The position numbers were made by a program, and so were the translations under genes. A stretch of DNA of 64,000 bases from Lamellibrachia columna. Its lineage: Eukaryota > Annelida > Polychaeta > Sabellida > Siboglinidae. The DNA is taken from positions 10,493,931-10,557,930 of the forward strand of contig OY759264.1 of assembly GCA_963662155.1 (NCBI GenBank), given 5' to 3'. The notes beneath the pieces are model-generated. The model was given only the letters and a program-made list of their open reading frames with translations. It was not told the origin of the DNA and ran no database searches. Shown here piece after piece: positions 1 through 14,000 of the stretch (positions are counted from its first letter, which is position 1; each line of letters opens with the position of its first letter).

Positions 1-425
1 ATAATATATTTACTAGTTAAGGTTTAGTTTTAAAGTTGTTATTATAATCACTTGGTATGAATACTTCAACCAAATTATGAGTTATTTTTTCACTAAAATA
101 TCATTTTTATATTTCTCTTTCTAGCCTGTATATGTGTATATTTTATGTTGATTTTTCCAGTTGTTTCTACAAATTGTCCTTAACTTTTCATAATTACTGT
201 GTATAGCCTGTGTTAATTTTATCGCTACAGTGAGTCGCTAGGATAGTTTACATTGTGCAGATCTATATATATATACTTATCGGCACATGTAGCATACATG
301 TAATTGGCATTATTAAAATGCTTTTTGTTGTCATCTCGCGTCTAGTGTTGTAAACGCACCATGTTTATGATGTGTCAACACCACATGAATAAGTAGTTTA
401 TGATTGGTCATACTCATGTTTTCAG
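1..425. other. Left edge, intron of the NLR gene
   Basis: No gene, RNA or repeat is recognisable here. The segment ends in a usable 3' splice site (TTTTCAG, AG at 424-425) directly before the NACHT exon, so I read it as the end of an intron whose upstream exon lies outside the window. Confidence 0.5.
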
Positions 426-2001
426 TGTCACTGAAGGAACAACTGCAAGCGAAGTACAGCAACTCAAAGAAGCATGACGCACTGGATGGGACATTCGTTG
501 ACCTTCGTCTCCAGAAGCACTGTGAAGAACTCCTTCCAGATAGCATAACCTGCCGGGATGTGGAGAAGTTGGAGAAATACAAGCGGTCTAGCAAAGGTGT
601 CCTACTTTCGCAGTTGTTCAGCAAATTGGAGGAAGATAAAGACACTCCCAAGAAAGTACTTATCCGTGGAAGAGCTGGGGTGGGTAAGACATCTCTTGTG
701 GAGTATATGGCAAGAGAATGGGCGGCAAAGAAGCTCTGGCCTGATGTCGACTATGTCTTTGTCCTAAAACTACGTGAGTTCTTGGATGTAAAGTGGAGCC
801 TCGGTGATCTGTTGTTAGGTGATCTGCAACTGCTAGCTGATGAAAAGAGTGCAGCCCTTGAAGAAATATGCCAAAACTCTGAGCGGGTGTTGTGCCTTTT
901 GGACGGCTTGGATGAATGCCAGGCATTTGAATACTCCTCCAAGTCCAGATTCCCTAAAGAAAGTGAAGTTGACTTGTCTGAGATGATCTCCAGTATCATA
1001 AGCTGTAGCCTGTTGCTTGAGGCAAAGGTCGTTGTAACATCTCGGCCTACCAATCGGATCCCACCTTCAGAGGAGTTCGATCGTGTTGTTGATGTCTATG
1101 GCTTTACCAAGGAAGGTATCAGGCAATATGTCTACAAATTCTGTGTAAACGATGAGCAACTTCGAAAGTTCATCCAGTCAAATATCGACGCAAACCCAAA
1201 CCTGGCAACAATCTGCCACACACCTATCCAATGTTGCTTTGTTTGTACAAGTCTGAAGAACATGTTCGCAGAAAAAGGCAGTGTGTCAGATATCACAACG
1301 ATGACACAGCTTTACACTAAAGCAACACACCGACTTGGTTCAAAGCTTCATCCAAGTCTGAAATACCCCAAAACAGACACAGACCTTGAAACAGACATCA
1401 GTATGTTGAAGATGTCATTCCTTAGACATGCTGCGTTAGCTAAAGATTGCACGGCAAATCCATTGAAACTCATCTTCAGCGATGAAGACCTTAAACAGCA
1501 CAGTTTTGAAGAAGTAGACAAACAGGCTGGATTTCTGTCACAATCAAAGAAAGTGGACCCACGTGACAGAGACAAGAAACTAAACACCTGGTCATTTTGT
1601 CACCTTTCCTTGCAGGAATTCTTTGCTGCACTGGGGCTGCTCCAAGGATCACTCGATGATGCTATCAGGATGCTTCTAGACAATGAAGCGTCGGTGAAAT
1701 GGTATGAGATTGTGATAACATTTCTAGCGGGCCTGCTAGGAGATCCAAGGAATGAGTACTACTTGAAGTATCTAGGCTTACCTAAATCTTCGTTGGTCTC
1801 CTGCAAAGAATTCATCAAGAAGCTTACAGGCGTGCTGAAGAATGACCCATTGAAAATTCTAACAGTTGTCTTTGAAACTCAGTGCAAAGATCTGGTGGAC
1901 AACGTCCCAGAAGAAATCGAATCAACAGAGATTTACCCAATGGAGGTGCTCTCGCTCTGTTGGGTGTTAGAACAGGACACCTGTCGGGTCACAAGTCTTC
2001 A
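426..2001 (+). CDS. NACHT-domain exon of the NLR
   Basis: Single 1576-nt exon. It reads open from before 426, but the splice acceptor at 425 and the TTG (not ATG) at the left end of the open frame indicate an internal exon rather than a start. Counting from the first full codon (TCA at 428): Walker A GRAGVGKT at residues 81-88, Walker B LLDGLDE around 157-163, sensor-1 VVVTSRP around 201-207, and a winged-helix motif [12 protein letters not shown] near residues 390-401, as in the NACHT-associated regions of NOD/NLRP-type proteins. The N-terminal part ([10 protein letters not shown], then [11 protein letters not shown]) matches the linker usually found before NACHT in invertebrate NLRs. The exon ends TCTTCA before donor GTGAGT (2002), phase 2; reading through gives an immediate TGA, which supports splicing there. 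All ATPase motifs are intact, so a functional nucleotide switch is expected. Confidence 0.93.
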
Positions 2002-5000
2002 GTGAGTTTCATAAAACATTCCTTCTTTGGTTTATTTCTTTCTACTAGGTGATGCATAACTTTAAATTTCAATGCAAGACCATGCATTTTCTGGTAGATT
2101 CATCAATGTTAGCTTATTTTGGCTGCTTGTGTATTTCCTGTTGCTTAACAAGTGATATCTGCTGCTGTTATATTATGATAAGTTATATTTAAACTTAAAG
2201 TTGCCCTCACACGTGGGGGAATTATACTGATGTCTAAAACAAAAAGTGATGCTTCTTTCTGAAATTTACCATTGAGATTTACGTTAAAGTTACCTGTGTG
2301 CACTTCCACAATGCTGGGCAACAGAATGAAGACATTTGCAGAAATTTTAAAAATCGTTTTTTTTAGCCAAGTTAAGACCTGGTCTCAGCCAACTATGAGA
2401 TTAAAAAGATAACTTTTTGATTGTGTCTTGTACAATGTGATGTCAACAAATTGCTGAATTGTGTAAGTTACATGACGTCTACGAAGTCTCTTTCACGTGA
2501 CAACATGGTGTATATTTGTTTGAGGGGCATCTTTAGGTATACACTAGAGAAAATACATGTGAACAGGAAATGTTATTAGATTAGTATTGAAGTATTATCT
2601 TCATTCTGTTGCCAAGTATTGTGGAAGTGCACATGTACAAAACTTTCTTGGAGTAAAATTCCCATTTTAACAAAGAAGTTACACAATGACAAAAGTCAAA
2701 CAACTAATTACCTTTGCAAAAATACAGATTAATAAATGTTGGATAATACGAAATTCCTTATCACTGGAGTTTTGTTTGTATACCTTTGTTGAGAATGGCA
2801 TCATTTAACATCTGGTGAATTTTGCGAATGGCAACCAAACATATCATTGAACAAAGCTGTATAATGTGACTACATTGCTAACTGTGCTGCTATTTCTCCT
2901 TCAGCTTGGGTGGTTGTGATTTGGACATCCATCTTACAACACAGCTGTTTAATGCACTGAGGCAAAACACAACAATTCAGAATCTAGGGTAAGTACTACT
3001 CATCTTACTAGTAGGAGAGAACGTGGACAGTTGAACCATTGTTTTTGTTTTACGGTATATTTCATGTAGGATAAATTATTAGCTTGAAGTGAATGAGGGC
3101 GAAAGCTAAGACTGGGTATACATTCATACTGAACGTATACTATCTAGTAAAACACCAGAAGCCATGGTTCATGAGTGTCACATATGTACATATCAGCTAA
3201 GTATGCACAACTAGACCTAGTGATGTGATTATGGTGATAGAAATGTGTAAGCATATCTGAAAAACATACTTATATAGTTCCCACATGCTGTCACACATGC
3301 AGATAAACACAATGAGTGTACAGACCATGTCCATGCATACATTGTAATCAACGTTATTTTAAAGATCTGCACAATTACCTATAAAGCACTTTCATCCAAG
3401 CAACCAGCATATTTACATTCACCGCTCACTCCTGCAAGACAGCACAGGCAGCTTCGATCTTCTAGTTCTGATCCACTTTTCATTCCCAGTGACAAATGTC
3501 GGAACTAGAGCTTTCTCAGCTGCTGTGCCAACTCTGTGGAATGCAATCCCTATTAGCTGTTAGCATTAAGTCCGTAGGAAATATAATAACATTTTGTCAT
3601 AAACTAAAAACCTACCTGTTTAAACTCGTTTATCCTCCATAGCTCCTCAGGGTACTTATCCAACTGTTTACAGCTGCATTTGCTAATCGATTAGAAACTG
3701 CTTAACCCCTTTTGTTTTGGTGTGCTGCTGAGATTTGGTCTCCTGAGGATTTTAGTGCAATAGAAGTGTTTTATGTTGTATTATATGGATACCTACCATT
3801 AAAACTCCCTCTGCACTTTATTGCGCACATCACAAATCAGGTTTGTTGATGTTTATATTTGAAGCGTGCAAATAGCTGAAGTACACAGTCAGTTTAATAA
3901 AACATGCATACTTTTATAAAAACAAAAATCATCGAAATAATTGACTTTGATCATTTAAATCGGGTGATCAGATCACCAGGCACCATGTCACAACACAACA
4001 GCAAGTAATACACATTGAAGTTTGACTTACAACTTCACAACATTGGCAACCAGTGTGTAACATTACAGAGTTCAGCTTTCGTGTCCCAACGACTAACTAA
4101 CTTCTCCTAAATTCCTGCCCTCTTTTATCCTTGCTAACACACACAACTCATCAGTATGCATGTGTGGGCTGTCTCTTTATGGTGACTTTCTTGTTGTATA
4201 ACCATCACTCAAGGTCTCAATGTCCACCACATCCACATATGGGTAACTCCCCTGACCACCATCTCCCCATGCCCTGCTTATGTAAATAACCCCAGCTGTC
4301 TCCCTCACATCAGCTTTGTCCCTTGATGAACATTCGGCCTTAGACTGTCTGTCCTACAGTGGAGTCTTGAAGCCTTGCCTGTCTTATATAATTTAACCAC
4401 CCTGTGTCTCCCGTTTAAGGCCAGGACGTTTGGGTATTATAATAAAGTTCCTAGTATACAGCAGTTGAGAACATCCTGGGATTTTGTTTGATTACATCTT
4501 CTTCCTCCTGGTCCCTTGCGGGGTGGGGGCCACGCCACTTACTCTGTTACGCCCTCTCGACGAGTCGTCTCCATCCATCGCGATCTTCTGCCATTCTCAC
4601 CTACTCTCTCGGCTATTCATGTTGAATTTCAGAAATCTTGTGTGCGATAAATGGCAGGCTTGTTATCAAATGCATGTCAACACATCTGAATCCAAATGCA
4701 AATGTTTCACTTGATTTAAATGCAAATGCCAATGCAAATGCCATTTTCCAGGAACATATTCTAATGCAAGTGCAAATGTTTTTGGGTCGCATTCAAATGC
4801 AAATGTTTTGGTTGCACATTTGCAAATGCATTTGAATTAATTTCAAATGTTTTGGCGTTATATTAACGTTTTGTTTTATTTAGAGAAGAAACAACATAAT
4901 GTATAAAAACACATTAATTATTTAATAAAACAGTAGTACATTATTGTAACCACTAAGTACCACTACATACCAATCCCACTACATGAACATGTCTGTAGAG

Positions 5001-8000
5001 TCATACACTGAGTCACAGAGTTCCAGGCCTGCAGAGGTGGTGGAAATGGGAGGGAGGAATAGACAATTGACAGTTTACTGGGAACCATGGCAGGGAATGA
5101 AAGGCTAATCCTTCAGGTAGGCCAGAATGGAAGGGGAACCCGAGACAATAGACTGTCCACTGGTGGGGTCACTGGGAAGATAACCTGGTGGTTAATTACA
5201 GCTACCACTAATCACTCTCTCTGGCTGTATATATTCAGGGCTGGCATTGCTAATGTTTACTCCCCCAATGAGCTGCCACCCCAACCCACCCAACAGTGCC
5301 AACACAACACAAGGGAGTCGTTTGTCTGCATTGTTTCAATGAACGGGTAATCTCTGAAGCCACCAACTTATAGATCAGTTGGTCTTTTCATGTTGTATGA
5401 ATAACAGCTCAGGCATTGACCAGTTGACCTACAGAGCACTTTTTCAAAGAGCACGTTGTGAAAGTGGATTCACAGGTCAGACAATGATTTCATAATCTGC
5501 TGAGGGTACTGCAAAGCAATTTTTCCAATGGCATGTTGTGAACTTGTGAAAGTGAATCTAACAATAATAATTATTCAAAGAATTACGCATGTATTTGATT
5601 GTGCATTTGGTCGTGCATTTGACAAATCAAATGCTTGTCGGTCGCATGCAAATGCATTAAACATTTTATGGAGGCAGTTGTTAACAAGCCTGATAAATGG
5701 TGGCTCCACATCATGGAGTGTGGATTGTCGAGGCTAGTTATGGCGTCCAAAAAGTTGGCCTCTATTGAAGATGCTGACAAACTATTTTGATTATTCCACC
5801 TAATATTGACGGAAAGCTGTGTGACTGGCCTATATGCCTAAAATGATGTCAATTAACTTATTTAAATCACTGAATGATAATCGCAATTTGAAACGTGTTA
5901 TTGACCCCAGAACTCTCACTTTGGTCCAGTCGCCATTTGGTTTTACGATGTTTAAGTGTGTTCGTATTAGTTCAAGTTTATGCATCAATATTTTGGCGAG
6001 TTGCTTGCCAGTATTATTGAATCAGGTTATTATACTAGTTCAGACAATTACAGTGACTTTGAGGGCTTTTTTGAGGTGAATATTCAGCAAGTTGCCGGCG
6101 CGATTTTTTGCTGCCACCAGCTCTGCCACAGCCACTGGGTAATGAGCCTGCCTGAATTACCCTTGTCCAGTGCCAGCAAAAATAATACAACTAACAGTTT
6201 TCAAGATGTTTGATACATTTTGGCTTTATTTTTCAGCTAATATATATGTCTTCATTTTCTCTATTGGACATGCAACTAATCAATAATTATCTGATGGCGT
6301 GATGAAATTTGGCTAAAATATATGGACCAATATGGTACAGTTTACATTCTATAATTCCAAAGTATATAATATGAAATCAGACACAAAAAAAGTCAGACAT
6401 TTCTAGAAATAGTGGGTTCGACAAAAATGTATCTTGTTGCTGGGGAGGCTGATCGTTAAATGTCATATTTAAAAAAAATGTCATATCTTAAGTAGCTTTA
6501 GAGATATGACAGCTATAAATTATGGCATTTTATGAGCAGTGTGTACCCTTAAGTAACACATTAATTTATTGGTTACCCCATGATTTCTTTCATAAATTTC
6601 AAATTTAGTTCACTGACAAAACTTTGTATAATATGTTTATTTATGTAACATTTTCAAAAACGGCATGAGCAATCAGACGTAGAAAACAAAAGTTGGTCAG
6701 ACGTTTTTAGAAGTAGCTGGTTCGACAACTCAAGTGTGACCTGTTGAGTGGATACATTGCATCCAGGTGTGCATTTAGGGGGGCCTTGGCTTGAATTTGT
6801 TCGTATGTAGCCTGTTGTGCTACTACTGGGTACATGGTAGCATGGTAAACAAATGGATGACTAAGCTGGCCCCCCCCTTTGCGAGATCATAGATACGCCA
6901 CTGATTGCGTCAACAGACTTTGACAAAATAAAAACGCAATTACACTGATGTATCATCACAATTAAATCTGTTGTCTTGTATAGATAGGTATGACAATGAT
7001 TTCACTGAACTGTTGTCATTAATTGATTAGTTATATACATTTTATATTTGATATAGTTTAATTAGTGGATCCTGAGTGACGCCATCATCTGTTTTCTTAA
7101 TTCAGGAATATAATTTACTTTACAGCCTAAGCTGCGCACAAATAGACACGGACGAGGCAGGTGAAGCGCTCGGCAAGGCTCTTCAATCAATGATGAAACT
7201 CCGTGAATTACAGTCAGTATTAATTAGTAAATTTGAATTTGATGCACATCTGTTTGAACTGACAACTGTCATATCTGTTGTAATAACATGTTTCTTCAAT
7301 TTGCATATCCTGTTTAGAACATCACTGCCCAAATCTTTTTGCAAAATTAACGTCTTTCTCCAGCTATTTTACCAGCCGCTGTCATCATTCCGAAAACATC
7401 TGTGATGTCCTTCTCCCGTCTTTGTTGTGGCTTGCCTCTTGCCTGCTTTCCAGGGTATGCACAGTATCTTGAAGTAGTATTTCATCTCAAAGGCAACTAT
7501 TCTCTTTATATCTAGCTTGCGTACCACCCGTGCTTTGCAACCATATATAACTACAGAAATACGCGTGTTTGCAACACATTCAGTTTCACCCCTTTACTTC
7601 AGCCATTCCAAAGGTATTGTATGTTATTCGGCGCTTGCATTGTCATTACCACCCTTTGCTGAAAATCCAATCTTCTCGCATTTGTCAACAGCCTAAACTT
7701 GCAGTGTGTCATCTGTTTGGAATGCTGTAGAGTGGGCAAGCGCATTGATGATGTGGTATGCTGTTTGCTGTCCTGCGTCACCTGCAGCGCTTTTTGATAA
7801 TCCCCAATTGTACATGCAGAGGTGCCAAGTCCAAGTCTTGCTTTGGCAGTAGAACTAACGCTTTTTTCTTCAATTTAGCATAATCTCAGGGTCTACCAGT
7901 TTAGTGTCGAAATCTTCCGCCAAACCATAATTTCACTGGTAAAAAGGTAAAAGTACTCATTTCGAATCCAAACATACCAACACGTCACATAGAAGATGCA

Positions 8001-11000
8001 CCAAAATTAAGTAAATATACCCTAAAATTGAAAAACAGTTCCGCCAAGAGGGGACACCCCTCTCACACTCCCCCTAATGACTGCGGCACGAGGCTCGCAA
8101 CACGACCTACTGCCTTCACATCTTGAAAACCGGTAGATCTGCATTTTGTGCAGTGTTACTTGGCACCTCTGTACATGCGATCTTAAAACCAGCCCTCCAT
8201 GTTCGCAAGCTGTTTAGCTTGGTCCAGGCCTTTCATGGGAGGTAGAATCCGGCACAGTTGCAGGTGGTTCTGGGATGAACTTATGACAGTGAAGTTGCTT
8301 TGGACTGCCAGTTCTGTCTCCATTTCGTTGCTATCCAGTGAGGTGTCATTTCATTTGGGCCCATAGAGTCTCACGTTCCATTGTCAGTTGACATAACTGT
8401 TGTTCCCAGATAATAAAAACACTACCTGTTCAATTTGTTTTCCATCTACTTCAATGGTTATGTTTACTTGTCCAGCTCTTTATTTTAGGGGCATTCATTG
8501 CAAGGTTGTATGTTGCAAGTTTATCCAAGTGTTGTAGAAAACAAAACAGTGTCATCCTCATGTCACAATTCGGATATAATTGTTCCACCATCTGATAATT
8601 TATGGCATTTACCACCGCACTGTTCGCCTTGACTTATCTCATAATATTTTGTATGTTTGTTGTGTATTTGTAATAATAATAGAACATCTATATCCTCAGG
8701 AACCCAAGCTCAGTTGGTTCTTATGTTTAACTGTTTAGGTTATTGGGCTGTCGAGTAATGTCCACAATGTAAATATTTACATTTAAAGTGTTGTTTTCAA
8801 TTGATTAAATATATTTTTTTATGTCTGATGCTTCACAACAATTGAGAGTAGTGACTTTGTCAGAGGAGAGATTATATTTTATTAATGAAATATGTAATAA
8901 ACAAATTGTTGTTACAGCTTGGATGAATGTCGTCTCACACCTGTGTCACTGACCGCCATCTCAAGAGGCCTTGGCAGCGGTTGTGAAGCACTGGAGAAGC
9001 TCCAGTAAGAAAAAATACATTTTGTATATTCACCCCGCAATATTTACCACAACTCTCACTTTATGGATGTCTTTATTGAGTTATTTACCATGATATGCAA
9101 TTACACTGATGTATCATCACAATTAAGTCTTGTTGTCTTGTATAGATGGGTGTGATAACGATTTAACTGAACTGTTGTCATTAATTGATTAGTTATATAC
9201 ATTTTATATTTGATATAGTTTAATTAGTGGATCCTGAGTGACGCCATCATCTGTTTTCTTAATTCAGGAATATAATTTACTTTACAGCCTAAAGGAAGAA
9301 CAAATAGACACGGTCGAGGCAGGTCAAGCGCTCGGCAATGCTCTTCAATCAATGCTGAAACTCCGTGAATTACAGTCAGTATTAATTAGTAAATTTGAAT
9401 TTGATGCACATCTGTTTGAACTGACAACTGTCATATCTGTTGTAATAACATGTTTCTTCAATTTGCATATCCTGTTTAGAACATCACTGCCCAAATCTTT
9501 TTTGCAAAATTAACGTCTTTCTCCAGCTATTTTACCAGCCGCTGTCATCATTCCGAAAACATCTGTGATGTCCTTCTCCCGTCTTTGTTGTGGCTTGCCT
9601 CTTGCCTGCTTTCCAGGGTATGCACAGTATCTTGAAGTAGTATTTCATCTCAAAGGCAACTATTCTCTTTATATCTAGCTTGCGTACCACCCGTGCTTTG
9701 CAACCATATATAACTACAGAAATACGCGTGTTTGCAACACATTCAGTTTCACCCCTTTACTTCAGCCATTCCAAAGGTATTGTATGTTATTCGGCGCTTG
9801 CATTGTCATTACCACCCTTTGCTGAAAATCCAATCTTCTCGCATTTGTCAACAGCCTAAACTTGCAGTGTGTCATCTGTTTGGAATGCTGTAGAGTGGGC
9901 AAGCGCATTGATGATGTGGTATGCTGTTTGCTGTCCTGCGTCACCTGCAGCGCTTTTTGATAATCCCCAATTGTACATGCAGAGGTGCCAAGTCCAAGTC
10001 TTGCTTTGGCAGTAGAACTAACGCTTTTTTCTTCAATTTAGCATAATTCAGGGTCTACCAGTTTAGTGTCGAAATCTTCCGCCAAACCATAATTTCACTG
10101 GTAAAAAGGTAAAAGTACTCATTTCGAATCCAAACATACCAACACGTCACATAGAAGATGCACCAAAATTAAGTAAATATACCCTAAAATTGAAAAACAG
10201 TTCCGCCAAGAGGGGACACCCCTCTCACACTCCCCCTAATGACTGCGGCACGAGGCTCGCAACACGACCTACTGCCTTCACATCTTGAAAACCGGTAGAT
10301 CTGCATTTTGTGCAGTGTTACTTGGCACCTCTGTACATGCGATCTTAAAACCAGCCCTCCATGTTCGCAAGCTGTTTAGCTTGGTCCAGGCCTTTCATGG
10401 GAGGTAGAATCCGGCACAGTTGCAGGTGGTTCTGGGATGAACTTATGACAGTGAAGTTGCTTTGGACTGCCAGTTCTGTCTCCATTTCGTTGCTATCCAG
10501 TGAGGTGTCATTTCATTTGGGCCCATAGAGTCTCACGTTCCATTGTCAGTTGACATAACTGTTGTTCCCAGATAATAAAAACACTACCTGTTCAATTTGT
10601 TTTCCATCTACTTCAATGGTTATGTTTACTTGTCCAACTCGGTGATCTTTATTTTAGGGGCATTCATTGCAAGGTTGTACTTTGCAAGTTTATCCAAGTG
10701 TTGTAGAGAATAAAACAGTGTCATCCTCATGTCACAATTCGGATATAATTGTTCCACCATCTGATAATTTATGGCATTTACCACCGCACTGTTCGCCTTG
10801 ACTTATCTCATAATATTTTGTATGTTTGTTGTGTATTTGTAATAATAATAGAACATCTATATCCTCAGGAACCCAAGCTCAGTTGGTTCTTATGTTTAAC
10901 TGTTTAGGTTATTGGGCTGTCGAGTAACATCCACAATGTAAATATTTACATTTAAAGTGTTGTTTTCAATTGATTAAATATTTTTTTTCTTTGTGTCTGA

Positions 11001-14000
11001 TGCTTCACCATGATTGTGAGTAGTGACTTTGTCAGAGAAGAGATTATATTTTATTAATGAAATATGTAATAAACAAATTGTTGTTACAGCTTGGTTAACT
11101 GTCGTCTCACACCTGTGTCACTGACCGCCATCTCAAGAGGCCTTGGCAGCGGTTGTGAAGCACTGGAGAAGCTCCAGTAAGAAAAAATACATTTTGTATA
11201 TTCACCCCGCAATATTTGCCACAACTCTCACTTTATGGATGCCTTTATTGAGTTATTTACCATGTTATGCAATTACACTGATGTATCATCACAATTAAGT
11301 CTTGTTGTCTTGTATAGATGGGTGTGATAACGATTTAACTGAACTGTTGTCATTAATTGATTAGTTATATACATTTTATATTTGATATAGTTTAATTAGT
11401 GGATCCTGAGTGACGCCATCATCTGTTTTCTTAATTCAGGAATATAATTTACTTTACAGCCTAGAGGAAGAACAAATAGACACGGTCGAGGCAGGTCAAG
11501 CGCTCGGCAATGCTCTTCAATCAATGCTGAAACTCCGTGAATTATAGTCAGTATTAATTAGTAAATTTGAATTTGATGCACATCTGTTTGAACTGACAAC
11601 TGTCATATCTGTTGTAATAACATCTTTCTTCAATTTGCATATCCTGTTTAGAACGTCACTGCCCAAATCTTTTTGCAAAATTAACGTCTCTCCAGCTATT
11701 TTACCAGCTGCTGTTATCATTCCGAAAACATCTGTGATGTCCTTCTCCCGTCTTTGTTGTGGCTTGCCTCTTGCCTGCTTTCCAGGGTATGCACAGTATC
11801 TTGAAGTAGTATTTCATCTCAAAGGCACCTATTCTCTTTATATCCAGCTTGCGTACCACCCATGCTTTGCAACCATATGTAACTACAGAAATACGCGTGT
11901 TTGCAACACATTCAGTTTCACCCCTTTACTTCAGCCATTCCAAAGGTATTGTATGTTATTCAGCGCTTGCATTGTCATTACCACCCTTTGCAGAAAATCC
12001 AATCTTCTCGCATTTGTCAACAGCCTAAACTTGCAGTGTGTCATCTGTTTGGAATGCTGTAGAGTGGGCAGGCACATTGATGATGTGGTATGCTGTTTGT
12101 GTCCTGCTTCACCTGTAGCGCTTTTTGATAATCCCCAGTTGTACATGCCAAGTCCAAGTCTCCCGCTTTGGTGGTAGAACTAACGCTTTTTTCTTCAATT
12201 TAGCATAATCTCACGGTCTACCATTTTAGTGCCGAAATCTTCCGCCAAACCGTAATTTCACTGGTAAAAAGGTAAAAGTACTCATTTCGAATCCAAACAT
12301 ACCAACACGTCACATAGAAGATGCACCAAAATTAAGTAAATATACCCTAAAATTGAGAAACAGTTCCGCCAAGAGGGGACACCCCTCTCACACTCCCCCT
12401 AATGACTGCGGCACGAGGCTCGCAACACGACCTACTGCCTTCACATCTTGAAAACCGGTAGATCTGCATTTTGTGCAGTGTTACTTGGCACCTCTGTACA
12501 TGCGATCTTAAAACCAGCCCTCCATGTTCGCAAGCTGTTTAGCTTGGTCCAGGCCTTTCATAGGAGGTAGAATCCGGCACAGTTGCAGGTGGTTCTGGGA
12601 TGAACTTATGACAGTGAAGTTGCTTTGGACTGTCAGTTCTGTCTCCATTTCGTTGCTATCCAGTGAGGTGTCATTTCATTTGGGCCCATAGAGTCTCACG
12701 TTCCATTGTCAGTTGACATAACTGTTGTTCCCAGATAATAAAAACACTACCTGTTCAATTTGTTTTCCATCTACTTCAATGGTTATGTTTACTTGTCTTT
12801 GTTTTAGGGGCATTCATTGCAAGGTTGTACTTGCAAGTTTATCCAAGTGTTATAGAGAATAAAACAGTGTCATCCTCATGTCACAATTCGGATATAATTG
12901 TTCCACCATCTGATAATTTATGGCATTTACCACCGCACTGTTCGCCTTGACTTATCTCATAATATTTTGTATGTTTGTTGTGTATATGTAATAATAATAG
13001 AACATATATATCCTCAGGAACCCAAGCTCAGTTGGTTCTTATGTTTAACTGTTTTGTTTATTAAACTGTTGAGTAACGTCCACAGTGTAAATATTTTCAT
13101 TTAAAGGGTTGTTTTCAATTTATTAAATATATTTTATCTTTGTGTCTGATGCTCCACAATGATTGTGAGTAGTGACTTTGTCAGAGGAGAGATTATATTT
13201 TATTAATGAAATATGTAATAAACAAATTGTTGTTACAGCTTGGTTGACTGTAATCTCACACCTGTGTCACTGAACGCCATCTCAAGAGGCCTTGGCAGCA
13301 GTTGTGAAGCACTGGAGAAGCTCTAGTAAGAAAAAAATACATTTAGTATATTCACCCTGCAATATTTGCCACAACTCTCACTTTATGGATGCCCTTATTG
13401 AGTTATTTATCATGTTATGCAATTACACTGATGTATCATCACAATTAAGTCTTGTTGTCTTGTATAGATGGGTGTGATAACGATTTCACTGAACTGTTGT
13501 CATTAATTGATTAGTTATATACATTTTATATTTGATATAGTTTAATTAGTGGATCCTGAGTGACGCCATCATCTGTTTTTGTTTTCTTAATTCAGGAATA
13601 TAATTTACTTTACAGCCTAAACTGCGAACAAATAGACACGGACGAGGCAGGTCAAGCGCTCGTCAATGTTCTTCAATCAATGACGAAACTCCGTGAATTA
13701 CAGTCAGTATTAATTAGTAAATTTGAATTTGATGCACATCTGTTTGAACTGACAACTGTCATATATGTTGTAATAACATCTTTCTTCAATTTGCATATCC
13801 TGTTTGTTTAGAACGTCACTGCCCAAATCTTTTTGCAAAATTAACGTCTCTCCAGCTATTTTACCAGCCGCTGTCATCGTTCCGAAAACATCTGTGATGT
13901 CCTTCTCCCATCTTTGTTGTGGCTTGACTCTTGCCTGCTTTCCAGGGTATGCACAGTATCTTGAAGTAGTATTTCATCTCAAAGGCACCTATTCTCTTTA

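Noticed and set aside
404..425. Translation start at the left end of the NACHT frame
   Set aside because: The frame opens with TTG, the first ATG (416) lies before a good splice acceptor, and NLRs normally have an N-terminal domain before NACHT.
11635..12177. 180-codon forward ORF in array unit 3
   Set aside because: It runs through intron, LINE relic and the MITE boundary; homologous units have stops in this frame.
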